Assembly: GCA_024234325.1 (NCBI GenBank) | Contig: JACKOJ010000002.1 | Location: forward strand, 186,001-250,000 | Length of the DNA: 64,000 bases | Direction of reading: 5' to 3' | Source of the DNA: Pseudomonadales bacterium | GTDB lineage: Bacteria; Pseudomonadota; Gammaproteobacteria; Pseudomonadales; Pseudohongiellaceae | Shown here: in pieces, positions 50,004-58,046 of the stretch | Layout of the letters: every line of letters begins with the position of its first letter | Position numbering within the stretch: the stretch's first letter is position 1 | The notes under the pieces: model-generated | Database searches by the model: none | Told to the model about the DNA's origin: nothing | The model's input: only the letters and a program-made list of their open reading frames with translations | Position numbers and translations under genes: made by a program

Positions 50004-51554
50004 TCAACCTGAAATCCCCAATTTCAGCAGCAGTCGGTGAAAGTTTCCCTTGTCCATTCCCAGGGACTTCGCAGTCCGGCTCTTGTTGTTTTGGCAGGCC
50101 TTCAGTCGATTCACGATGAGCTCTCTTTTGAATCGCAGAAGTGCGTCCGACATGCTCAGCGTACTGTTTCCTGAAAGAACCTCCGCTTCGACCAGGGTTG
50201 TCGGCAGGTCGGTCTGCTGTGCCCCGCCCAGATGATGCACATTGAGCATCACCACCCTGTTTGCAGGCAGCCCTTCACTGATCGCCTTTACCACAGCTCT
50301 CGATATCGCATTCTCCAGTTCCCGTACATTCCCCGGCCAGGTATACGAACGCATCCATGCCTGCGCCTCTGCATGCAGGCGAATCGCTCTCAGTCCGAAT
50401 CGTTTCTCGCATACCTGCAGGAAATGCCCGGCAATAAGCGCGATATCCTCCTTTCCGCGCTCACGAAGCGGAGGAACCGTCAGTGGATATACACTCAGTC
50501 GATGGAAGAGATCCGCGCGAAACCGACCCTCCCTGACTTCCTGTTCCAGGTTTCTGTTGGTAGCCGCAATGATCCGCACGTCCACCTGATGGTTCTCATC
50601 ACTCCCCACACGTTGAATTTCCCCGCTCTGGATCGCCCTGAGCAGTTTCGCCTGGATCTGCAGAGGTAACTCCCCTACCTCGTCCAGGAAAAGCGTGCCG
50701 CCATCCGCCAGTTCGAACTTCCCTGCCCGATCCTTGTTCGCGCCCGAGAAGGCGCCGCTAACATGACCAAACAATTCACTTTCCACCAGATTTTCGGAGA
50801 GTGCAGCGCAATTGATCTGCACCAGAGGTTGCTTCATTCGTGGCGAATGCAGATGAATGAAATGCGCAAACAGCTCTTTCCCTACGCCCGTTTCCCCGTT
50901 CACCAACACCAGCAGATTGGATTGTCCAACGATCTCCGCTTCACGACGCAGACGCTTCATCACTGCACTCTCCCCGAGCAGTTCCAAGGCCTTGCTGTCC
51001 GATAGCCAGTGTTCCTGGGCAAGTTGGTGCCGTTCCAGATTGGACTCGAGGCGCTGGATAAGATCGGCAGCGCGGATCGTGGCAGCAGCGATCGAAATGA
51101 AGGTTTCCAGCAATGCCATGTCCAGATTGTCGAAACGATCTGCGGCCAGTGCATCCAGGGTCAGCACTCCCCAGGTCTTGCCATCCACCTGCAGGGAAGC
51201 TCCCATGCAATCGTGTACATACAGGTGATGATCCTCACCATCAACCAACCCATCATAAGGATCCGGCAAACTGGATGCCGACGGGAAGCGCACGATATTG
51301 CGGCTATTCACGATTTCCATCAAACGGGGCTGCTCCTTTACCAGGAAGCGACGTCCCATCGTCTCGGGACTCAAGCCCCTCACTGCACGCGGCACCAGAT
51401 ACTCCCCCTCCAATTGCAGAAGCGCTGTGGCATCACAGGGAAAACGACTCATCAGGGCATCCAGCAATCTCTGGAAGCGTACCTTTGGGGGCAGTTCCCG
51501 GGACAGATCGGCAACGATGTCCGACAGACTGGTCAGCACTTCGGTTGTAGTCAT
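50004..51554 (-). CDS. norR: NorR-type nitric-oxide-sensing sigma-54 activator
   Basis: 516 residues in three domains. The GAF sensor has the NorR iron-site residues: R77, D98 and D101 (DPYDG), H114 and C116 (HDCMG) and D134. The AAA+ domain has Walker A GETGVGKE, the sigma-54 loop GAFSGA (GAFTGA in E. coli) and Walker B GGTLFLDEVGE. The C-terminal HTH is SRTAKSLGMDKGNFHRLLLKL. In E. coli, NO binding to the GAF iron relieves inhibition of the ATPase. It is divergent from nirK; one of three GT-N7-AC sites overlaps its own start codon, which suggests autoregulation. Confidence 0.94.
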   Translation of the reverse strand: MTTTEVLTSLSDIVADLSRELPPKVRFQRLLDALMSRFPCDATALLQLEGEYLVPRAVRGLSPETMGRRFLVKEQPRLMEIVNSRNIVRFPSASSLPDPYDGLVDGEDHHLYVHDCMGASLQVDGKTWGVLTLDALAADRFDNLDMALLETFISIAAATIRAADLIQRLESNLERHQLAQEHWLSDSKALELLGESAVMKRLRREAEIVGQSNLLVLVNGETGVGKELFAHFIHLHSPRMKQPLVQINCAALSENLVESELFGHVSGAFSGANKDRAGKFELADGGTLFLDEVGELPLQIQAKLLRAIQSGEIQRVGSDENHQVDVRIIAATNRNLEQEVREGRFRADLFHRLSVYPLTVPPLRERGKEDIALIAGHFLQVCEKRFGLRAIRLHAEAQAWMRSYTWPGNVRELENAISRAVVKAISEGLPANRVVMLNVHHLGGAQQTDLPTTLVEAEVLSGNSTLSMSDALLRFKRELIVNRLKACQNNKSRTAKSLGMDKGNFHRLLLKLGISG

Positions 51555-51607
51555 ATCTACACCTCATGGATGTCATAAAGACAACTAATGAAAGTTGTTT
51601 TATTGAC
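51550..51607. promoter_or_regulatory. Three NorR-type enhancer sites (GT-N7-AC)
   Basis: GTCATATCTAC (51550-51560), GTCATAAAGAC (51572-51582) and GTTTTATTGAC (51597-51607) all fit GT-N7-AC, the core of NorR sites. Their centres are 22 and 25 bases apart, about two helical turns. Three such sites upstream of a sigma-54 promoter is the arrangement known for norVW in E. coli. Confidence 0.8.
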
Positions 51608-51649
51608 ATACTATTCTTTCATCCAACTGTATTACAAGGATTTTTTATT

Positions 51650-51665
51650 TGGCATGAGTGTTGCT
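51650..51665 (+). promoter_or_regulatory. Sigma-54 (-24/-12) promoter of nirK
   Basis: TGGCATGAGTGTTGCT matches the RpoN consensus TGGCACG-N4-TTGCW with a single difference. The invariant GG (51651-51652) and GC (51663-51664) are correctly spaced. Transcription should start near 51676, about 30 bases before the nirK ATG. The enhancer sites lie about 45-110 bases upstream. Confidence 0.85.
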
Positions 51666-51704
51666 CCAGTCCTTGTAACCCTCAACTCAATATTGGAGCT
51701 ACTC

Positions 51705-52646
51705 ATGAATAAACACCTGCTTCCCACTGCCATTCTGATTGCCAGCAGTGCCCTGCCCCTATGGGCATCCGCCGAGACCGTCAAAGTCGAAATGACGGCA
51801 AGGGAGGTGGACATCGCGATCGACAATGCAGGCACAACCCACAGGATGTGGACTTACGATGGCGCCATTCCGGGACCAGTCGTGCGCGTGAAGCAGGGGG
51901 ACCTGGTGCAGTTCACCCTGCACAACCACCCCGACAACGGCAACAGTCATTCCATGGATTTCCATGCCGCCCAGGTAGACGTACTGGAAGAATTTGCGGA
52001 AACCAATCCGGGGGACAGCAAATCCTACGAGTTCCAGGCCAACTATCCCGGTGTTTTCGTGTACCACTGCGGAGCGGAATCCATGGCCGAACACATCTCC
52101 CGGGGAATGTACGGTGTGATCATCGTCGATCCTGCCGAAGGCTACAGCGCGGACTATCCGAAACCCGATCGCGAGTATCTGCTGGTACAGGGGGACCTCT
52201 TCCAGGAGGGCACCTCCGCTGAAGACATCACTCAAGGTCTCAATTGGGAAGCCTCTCTCATCAATGGGAAAGTCTTCCACTACGATCCTGTGCACGACCA
52301 GAATGCGAGCCTGACACTCGAAGCGACACCTGGAGAGCGGGTGCGCATCTTCTTCGTCAACGCTGCCATCAATGAAGCTGTCGCCCTTCATCCCATCGCG
52401 GGGATCTGGGATCGCGTCTGGGACAACGGCAACCCCAAGAACATCAGTTACGGATTGCAGACTGTGGAGATCGCGCCTGCTCACGGCATGGTTCTGGATC
52501 TCGTTCCTCCAGCCGACCGAGCCACCAACAATGCCATCGTGGATCATCGCATGAAACACGCCATGGGAGGAGCAATCACCGTCCTGATGACCCATGAGGA
52601 TGCCGACCCGGAAAAGGGGCGCAATGGTCTGTTGATCCTGCGCTGA
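51705..52646 (+). CDS. nirK: Copper-containing nitrite reductase
   Basis: 313-residue two-cupredoxin protein with a signal peptide (cleavage near ASA-ET, residue 23). Type 1 copper ligands: His82, Cys122, His130, Met135. Type 2 copper ligands: His87, His121 and His281 (VDHRMKHAMGGA). The catalytic pair is Asp85 (HSMDFH) and His229 (ALHPIAG). Spacing of these residues follows NirK of Achromobacter and AniA of Neisseria, so I call it nirK rather than a laccase. It reduces nitrite to NO in the periplasm. GGAG precedes the ATG at 51705. First gene of a four-gene operon behind a sigma-54 promoter. Confidence 0.9.
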   Translation: MNKHLLPTAILIASSALPLWASAETVKVEMTAREVDIAIDNAGTTHRMWTYDGAIPGPVVRVKQGDLVQFTLHNHPDNGNSHSMDFHAAQVDVLEEFAETNPGDSKSYEFQANYPGVFVYHCGAESMAEHISRGMYGVIIVDPAEGYSADYPKPDREYLLVQGDLFQEGTSAEDITQGLNWEASLINGKVFHYDPVHDQNASLTLEATPGERVRIFFVNAAINEAVALHPIAGIWDRVWDNGNPKNISYGLQTVEIAPAHGMVLDLVPPADRATNNAIVDHRMKHAMGGAITVLMTHEDADPEKGRNGLLILR

Positions 52647-52685
52647 GCCCTCCCTTTGAATAGATCTGCTGTAAGGAGCAAGCCT

Positions 52686-53378
52686 ATGCAAGCCAAATGT
52701 CTACCTACACTTGTGGCTCTGTGTCTCTCTGCCATCGCGGGATACTCCCATGGAGCTCCCGCGGACAAAGTCGCCGAATTGTGCGGCAGCTGTCACGCGC
52801 TGGAGAGACCGGACTATGAAACTCAGGGGCGTGAGGAAAGATTCTCGAGAAAGGCACCTCCCCTCTACTTCGCTGGCAACAAGTATCGCAGGGAGTGGCT
52901 TGCAGGTTTTCTGCAGGAGCCCTATCCGCTCCACCCCTCAGGATATTTTCCCGAGAGAAAGTTGCGGGATACACCTGAGGGGGATATGCCAGACGAGAAT
53001 GCCCTGGCGGCACATCTCCAACTGTCCGAGAGTGACGCAGCTGAGGTCGCGGATTACCTGATGAGCCTGCAGCCCTATGCGGAGCTGATCACCCAGGACA
53101 GTTACAGCGAGGGGAAGGTCGCCCTGCGCATGGGGACACTGGATTTCAGGAAGTTCAAGGGCTGCGATGCCTGCCATCAGGACAGCACGGACAACGGCGG
53201 ATTCTCGGGACCGATTCTCTACGATGCCTGGAACAGGCTACAGCCCCATTACATCTCGGCATTCCTGAAGAATCCCCTGCAATGGGATCCGAATACCATC
53301 ATGCCCGTCCCCCAGATGAATGAACAGGCAGTACACAAACTCGTGGACTACCTGAAAGCAATAGGAGAAACAGAATGA
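52686..53378 (+). CDS. Diheme cytochrome c of the nirK operon
   Basis: 230 residues with a signal peptide (cleavage near GYSHGA) and two CxxCH heme sites: CGSCH (33-37) and CDACH (160-164). Methionines in the TIMPVP region and MPDEN are candidate distal ligands. AAGGAG stands seven bases before the ATG. It lies 39 bases after nirK and overlaps the next cytochrome by 4 bases. In the Nitrosomonas ncgABC-nirK operon a diheme cytochrome sits beside nirK, so this is probably the equivalent electron donor or acceptor. Confidence 0.88.
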   Translation: MQAKCLPTLVALCLSAIAGYSHGAPADKVAELCGSCHALERPDYETQGREERFSRKAPPLYFAGNKYRREWLAGFLQEPYPLHPSGYFPERKLRDTPEGDMPDENALAAHLQLSESDAAEVADYLMSLQPYAELITQDSYSEGKVALRMGTLDFRKFKGCDACHQDSTDNGGFSGPILYDAWNRLQPHYISAFLKNPLQWDPNTIMPVPQMNEQAVHKLVDYLKAIGETE

Positions 53379-53734
53379 AAGCCATCACTGTTGCCGCGAT
53401 ATCCGCACTGTTGTCACCACTCTCCCATGGAGCAGACGATGCTTCGGGAGAGCGCCTCTACACCATGTACTGCACCCAATGCCATGGCATGCATGGCAAC
53501 GGTCTCGGAGTGAACTCCTCGCGCATGAGTGTGCAGCCACGCTCCCATATCGAACGGGAGGAGATGATGGCCCGCAGCGACGAAGAGTTGTTCAAAGTCA
53601 TCCAGCAGGGTGGAAAGTCAATCGACAAATCAAACCTGATGCCAGCCTGGGGGGACAACCTGAGCGAGGAGGAGATATCGGCCCTGGTCGCCCATCTGCG
53701 TCAACTTTGCTGTAAGGAGAGCGGAAATGAGTAA
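53375..53734 (+). CDS. Monoheme class I cytochrome c of the nirK operon
   Basis: 119 residues with a signal peptide (ALLSPLSHGA) and one heme motif CTQCH (33-37). LMPAWG offers the distal methionine, and SEEEISALVAHLRQL is the usual C-terminal helix. Two adjacent cysteines (LCC) lie near the C-terminus. The start overlaps the diheme gene (ATGA), and the end overlaps the multicopper oxidase gene by 8 bases. A likely periplasmic electron shuttle between the respiratory chain and NirK or the oxidase. Confidence 0.88.
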   Translation: MKAITVAAISALLSPLSHGADDASGERLYTMYCTQCHGMHGNGLGVNSSRMSVQPRSHIEREEMMARSDEELFKVIQQGGKSIDKSNLMPAWGDNLSEEEISALVAHLRQLCCKESGNE

Positions 53735-54767
53735 AGTGAATTCTGCAATCAAACACCTGAGACGGATGGCGTGCTGCAGCGCCCTGGCCCTGTATTCACT
53801 TCATGCCGGCGCCGAGCACGTCAGCCTGGAAATGACCATCGAGGAAATCGAGGTCGAGGTTGCCCCCGGCTTCAAATCAAAAGCCTTCGGCTTCAACGGT
53901 CAGGTACCCGGCCCCCTGTATCACGTCAAGGAGGGAGACGATGTGGAAGTAACAGTCAGCAATTTCACCACGCTGACTCACACAGTACACTGGCATGGCA
54001 TGTACCAGACCGGCACCTGGCAATCGGACGGCGTTCCTCATGTGACACAGCACCCCATAGAGCCTGGAGAGAGTCACACCTATCGTTTCATTGCGGACAA
54101 GACGGGAACCCTGTGGTACCACTGCCACGTCAACGTATCCGAACATGTGGGCCTCAGGGGAATGTGGGGCCCGCTTATCGTGGATCCCAAGGAGCCCACT
54201 CCTCTTGAGCAGAGAGTCACCAAGGACGCGATCCTGATGTTTTCGGGCTGGAATTCCGAGGTTGCGGACACCTATGGGGAAGGCGGACATCCCGGCGAGG
54301 TGATCAATTATTTTTCCATCAACGGAAAATCCTTTCCAATGACTCAACCGCTGAGAGTCAAAGAGGGTGATGTGCTCCGCCTTAGACTCATTGCAGCAAC
54401 GATACCCGTGGCTTTCCATCTTCATGGTCATGACATGCTGGTCACACACAAGGATGGCCTGCCATTGCCGAATCCCTACCCGGCAGATGTGGTACCCCTC
54501 TCTCCCGGAGAGCGCATCGATGTGATCGTGGAAATGAACAATCCCGGCATCTGGATGACGCACGATCATATCGAGCATCACACCACCAACAATGGCAAGG
54601 AACATGGAGGCTCCATGCTGGTGGTGGAGTATGAAGGAGTCGAGACAATCGAAGGCTACGATTTCGAAGGTGTCGACTATGAGCCGGATTTCTATATGAG
54701 CGAATCACTGAAGAAACCGTCCGGTCTACATGATATCGAGGCTTTCAAGGGGGAGTTGCTTGAATAG
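53727..54767 (+). CDS. Two-domain multicopper oxidase (type C-like)
   Basis: 346 residues with an N-terminal signal region (ACCSALALYSLHAGA). Domain 1 carries HWHG (88-91), HCH (132-134) with Cys133, His140 and Met146, thus both type 1 and trinuclear ligands. Domain 2 has HLHGHD and THDHIEHH but no cysteine, so it lacks a type 1 site. A type 1 copper only in domain 1 is the type C arrangement described for the Nitrosomonas europaea enzyme. Expected to form a trimer reducing O2 to water with electrons from cytochromes or metals. Last gene of the operon. Confidence 0.88.
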   Translation: MSKVNSAIKHLRRMACCSALALYSLHAGAEHVSLEMTIEEIEVEVAPGFKSKAFGFNGQVPGPLYHVKEGDDVEVTVSNFTTLTHTVHWHGMYQTGTWQSDGVPHVTQHPIEPGESHTYRFIADKTGTLWYHCHVNVSEHVGLRGMWGPLIVDPKEPTPLEQRVTKDAILMFSGWNSEVADTYGEGGHPGEVINYFSINGKSFPMTQPLRVKEGDVLRLRLIAATIPVAFHLHGHDMLVTHKDGLPLPNPYPADVVPLSPGERIDVIVEMNNPGIWMTHDHIEHHTTNNGKEHGGSMLVVEYEGVETIEGYDFEGVDYEPDFYMSESLKKPSGLHDIEAFKGELLE

Positions 54768-54782
54768 GCCACCACCATGCCC

Positions 54783-54828
54783 CTCACCTGCCCGCGGACC
54801 CTCGCAGATGCAAGCAACGGCAGGTGAG
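54783..54828. repeat. Inverted repeat downstream of the nirK operon
   Basis: CTCACCTGCC (54783-54792) and GGCAGGTGAG (54819-54828) are perfect 10-bp arms with a 26-base spacer. It lies in the 153-base gap between the multicopper oxidase and tRNA-Leu. There is no T-tract on either side. It may act as a transcript-end structure for the operon or for the convergent tRNA transcript. Confidence 0.5.
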
Positions 54829-54920
54829 CATAGCCACGAATCTTGGTGCACCGCCCCCCAATATCAGGCGAGACGGCAAATCAGCCAGACCGTGGATGGT
54901 GTGAGATCGCATTGATTGAT

Positions 54921-55007
54921 TGGTGCCCGGGACCGGAATCGAACCGGTACGGCCGTAAGGCCGAGAGATTTTAAGTCTCTTGTGTCTACCAATTTCACCA
55001 CCCGGGC
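54921..55007 (-). tRNA. tRNA-Leu (anticodon TAA)
   Basis: The minus strand folds into an 87-base class II tRNA starting GCCCGGG, with an anticodon loop reading CTTAAAA (TAA), an extended variable arm (CGGCCTTACGGCCG), a TTCGATT T-loop and an encoded CCA end. Its 3' end points at the nirK operon. Confidence 0.96.
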
Positions 55008-55076
55008 GCAGAGGGCGGATTTTCGCCAAAGCAGAACGACCCGGTTGGGTCAGGTTTGGCATCGAACGGGGAGTAA

Positions 55077-55151
55077 TGGAGGCTGGGGTCGGAATCGAAC
55101 CGGCGTACGCGGAGTTGCAGTCCGCTGCATGACCACTCTGCCACCCAGCCT
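55077..55151 (-). tRNA. tRNA-Cys (anticodon GCA)
   Basis: 75 bases on the minus strand beginning AGGCTGGG, with anticodon loop CTGCAAC (GCA), T-loop TTCGATT and encoded CCA. Middle gene of the Gly-Cys-Leu cluster. Confidence 0.96.
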
Positions 55152-55243
55152 AAAGTCCTTCAAACTTACCTACGCAGCTAGACTGGCCGGCGTACTGACG
55201 ACGCTGTCAAAGGGCCTGAAGATCGATAGTTGCGACGTGAAAC

Positions 55244-55319
<76 letters not shown>

Positions 55320-55432
55320 TTTATTTCAGTCTTCCGGTTGTTGTGTGTACCTCTGGCAACCGGTTCTTTTCAACCCTTCATCAGTGCCTCGCTACTGGAG
55401 TCCAGAGCGCCTGCAGGTCGAAAGAGGCGCCT

Positions 55433-55460
55433 ATTCTAATGGCATACGAATCTATGTCAA
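55433..55460 (-). promoter_or_regulatory. Sigma-70 promoter of the tRNA-Gly-Cys-Leu operon
   Basis: On the minus strand TTGACA (55460-55455) and TAGAAT (55438-55433) are separated by 16 bases. The -10 is followed by a GC-rich AGGCGCC discriminator, as in stringently controlled stable-RNA promoters. An A/T-rich stretch upstream could be an UP element. Confidence 0.85.
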
Positions 55461-55481
55461 GCACTGTAATAAAAGTATTTT

Positions 55482-56075
55482 TTAATCTTTTTTCTGGGCG
55501 CGCAGTGTCGGCAGTGCAGCGCTCAGATACTGAATCATCGACCACAGGCTGAACACGGCGGACACGTAGATCAGCACATAACCCAGCCATAGAATCGGCT
55601 GTGGCCAGGTCTCATCCGTGGCCATCAGCACGATGATCGCGATCATCTGAATGGTGGTTTTCACCTTGCCGATATAGCCCACTTTCACCAGATTGCGCTG
55701 GTTGCTGGTGGCCATCCACTCGCGCAGCGCAGAGACGAACACTTCCCGCGCGATGATCACGGCGGTGGGCAGCACAAACCAGATATAGGGGTGATTGGCG
55801 GCCAGCAGTACCAGGGCCATCACCACCAGCAGCTTGTCGGCCACGGGGTCAAGGAAGGCACCGAATTCGGAGGTCTGGTTCAGCTTGCGGGCCAGGTAGC
55901 CGTCCAGCCAGTCGGTAAGGCTGGCGATGGCGAACAGGCCGGCGGCCAGCAGGTTGTGATACGGCAGTGTCGAATAGTGCAGCACGATCACCACGGGGAT
56001 CATCAGCACGCGCGAACACGTCACAATATTGGCGGCATTGAGGATGATGATCGGGTCTCCTGTGGTTCTGATCAC
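55482..56075 (-). CDS. pgsA: CDP-diacylglycerol-glycerol-3-phosphate 3-phosphatidyltransferase
   Basis: 197-residue inner-membrane enzyme making phosphatidylglycerophosphate. The CDP-alcohol phosphotransferase motif (DG-x2-AR-x8-G-x3-D-x3-D) is complete, beginning DGYLARKL and ending GAFLDPVAD. About four to five membrane helices. It has a slightly longer N-terminus than E. coli PgsA (182). It follows uvrC by 39 bases and precedes the tRNA genes, the order known from E. coli. Confidence 0.95.
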   Translation of the reverse strand: MIRTTGDPIIILNAANIVTCSRVLMIPVVIVLHYSTLPYHNLLAAGLFAIASLTDWLDGYLARKLNQTSEFGAFLDPVADKLLVVMALVLLAANHPYIWFVLPTAVIIAREVFVSALREWMATSNQRNLVKVGYIGKVKTTIQMIAIIVLMATDETWPQPILWLGYVLIYVSAVFSLWSMIQYLSAALPTLRAQKKD

Positions 56076-56114
56076 GGGGCGTGATCCGCGCTCCTCGTGA
56101 GCGCTGGCCGCATT

Positions 56115-58046
56115 CTACTCGTTATGCAGCCAGGCATAAATCTCTGCGGCCAGCTTTGTGCTGATGCCGGGCACTCTGGCCAGTTGCTCCTCGCTGGCCC
56201 GCTCCACTTCCTGGGCACCGCCGAAGTGCTTGAGCAGGTCGCGCCTGCGCTTGGGGCCCAGGCCGGGAATCTGTTCCAGGGGCGACTTGTTGCGCACCTT
56301 GGAACGCCGCTGGCGATGCCCGGTAATGGCGAAACGGTGGGCCTCGTCACGGATCTGCTGCAGCAGGTGCAGGGCGATGGACTCGGTGGGCAGCACGATC
56401 TCGCGCACCTGGTCGCCGCCCAGGGAGAGAAACAGGGTCTCCTGCCCTGCCCGGCGGCTGATACCCTTGGCGATGCCAATGAGCTGCACGCTGGCCAACT
56501 GGCATTCGTCGATCACGCGCCGGGCCTGCGCAAGCTGGCCCTTGCCACCGTCGATCAGCAGAATGTCCGGCACCTTGCCGCCATCCACGGACTCCTCGGC
56601 CTCTTTCGCCACGCGGGTGTAGCGGCGGCTCAGGGCCTGGTCCATGGCGGCGTAGTCGTCGCCGGGGGTCACGCCCTCGATGTTGAAGCGGCGATAGTCG
56701 GACTTCAGCGGGCCATTGCTGTCGAACACCACGCAGGAGGCCACGGGCTGTTCACCGCCTGTGTGGCTGATGTCGAAACACTCGATGCGCTGGGGCATGG
56801 CCTCCAGGTCCAGCGCCTGCTGCAGTTGCTCGAAGCGCTGCTGCACGTTCTGCTTGTTGCTGACGAAGCTCTGCAGGCTCTGCTGGGCGTTGGTCAGGGC
56901 CATGGCCTGCCAGCGGGCGCGGTGCCCGCGCACGCTGGCGCTGATCTTCACGGCGCGTCCGGCACAATAGCTCAGCGCCTCGGCCAGGGCCTTGGCGTCC
57001 TCTACCGCAGGGGCAATGATCAGCTCCCTCGGGATATTGGGGGCATTGTCCTCACGGGCGTAATACTGGCCGATGAATGCGCCCAGCAGCGCGGCCTCGG
57101 AGTCTGCCAGCTTGTCGCGCGGGAAGAAGCTCTTGCTGCCGATGAGGCGGCCGCCGCGGATGACGATGAGGTGCACGCTGGTGTAGGCGCCGTGCATGGC
57201 GGCGGCGAGCACATCGGCATCACTGCCCTGGTCGGATACATACTGCTGTTCGTGAATGCGGCGCAGGTCGGAAATCTGGTCACGGATGACCGCCGCCTTC
57301 TCGAAGTCGAGCGCGGCGGCTTTCTGTTCCATCTTGTCGCTGAGCTCGCGGATCAGGGTGTCGCTGCGGCCATTGAGGAAGAGTTCGGAGAAATGCACGT
57401 CCTGCGCGTAGTCCTCGGGCGAGATCATGCCCACGCAGGGGCCGGTGCAGCGGTTGATCTGGTACTGCAGGCAGGGGCGCGAGCGGTTGCGGAAATAGCT
57501 GTCCTCGCACTGACGCAGGCGGAACACCTTCTGCAGGATGCTCAGGCTCTCACGCACCGCGCTGGCGCTGGGGTATGGCCCGAAATAGGTGGCGTCGCGG
57601 CGCTTGGCGCCCCGGTAGAAGGCCAGGCGCGGATACTCGTCGCGGCTGGTCAGCATGATGTAGGGGTAGGTCTTGTCGTCGCGCAGCTCGATGTTGTACG
57701 GCGGGCGGTGCTGCTTGATCAGCGTCTGCTCCAGCAGCAGAGCTTCGGTCTCGCTGCTGGTGATGGTCACCTCGATGTTCTCGATGCGCGCCACCAGCGC
57801 CATGGTCTTGGTGTCCAGCCCAGAGGCGCGGAAATAATTGCTCACGCGCCGCTTCAGGTTCTTGGCCTTGCCTACGTAGAGAATCTCGCCTGTGGCCCCC
57901 AGCATGCGGTACACGCCGGGGCGGGAACTGAGGGTGGCAATCAACGCCTTGGGATCAAACGGATTGGCCGGGTCAGTGGCAGGCGAATCGGTTTCGGGCG
58001 CGTTGTTTTCAGGAACGTCAGTTGCGGGGGACAAGGCTTGAGGCAT
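56115..58046 (-). CDS. uvrC: Excinuclease ABC subunit C
   Basis: 643 residues. The N-terminal GIY-YIG nuclease (GVYRM...ILYVGKAKNLKRRV, about 44-68) makes the 3' incision. A UvrB-binding UVR segment (SDKMEQKAAALDFEKAA) follows. The RNase H-like domain has ECFDISHTGGEQ and LLIDGGKGQL, and a C-terminal helix-hairpin-helix pair ends the protein (IPGLGPKRRRDLLKHFGG). The first ~30 residues are an Asp/Pro-rich extension. Its start overlaps the end of the gacA-like gene by 29 bases. Confidence 0.96.
   Translation of the reverse strand: MPQALSPATDVPENNAPETDSPATDPANPFDPKALIATLSSRPGVYRMLGATGEILYVGKAKNLKRRVSNYFRASGLDTKTMALVARIENIEVTITSSETEALLLEQTLIKQHRPPYNIELRDDKTYPYIMLTSRDEYPRLAFYRGAKRRDATYFGPYPSASAVRESLSILQKVFRLRQCEDSYFRNRSRPCLQYQINRCTGPCVGMISPEDYAQDVHFSELFLNGRSDTLIRELSDKMEQKAAALDFEKAAVIRDQISDLRRIHEQQYVSDQGSDADVLAAAMHGAYTSVHLIVIRGGRLIGSKSFFPRDKLADSEAALLGAFIGQYYAREDNAPNIPRELIIAPAVEDAKALAEALSYCAGRAVKISASVRGHRARWQAMALTNAQQSLQSFVSNKQNVQQRFEQLQQALDLEAMPQRIECFDISHTGGEQPVASCVVFDSNGPLKSDYRRFNIEGVTPGDDYAAMDQALSRRYTRVAKEAEESVDGGKVPDILLIDGGKGQLAQARRVIDECQLASVQLIGIAKGISRRAGQETLFLSLGGDQVREIVLPTESIALHLLQQIRDEAHRFAITGHRQRRSKVRNKSPLEQIPGLGPKRRRDLLKHFGGAQEVERASEEQLARVPGISTKLAAEIYAWLHNE

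Noticed and set aside
51705..52646. nirK called as a laccase
   Set aside because: The Asp85/His87, His229 and His281 pattern is that of nitrite reductase, and the trinuclear HxH pairs of laccases are absent.
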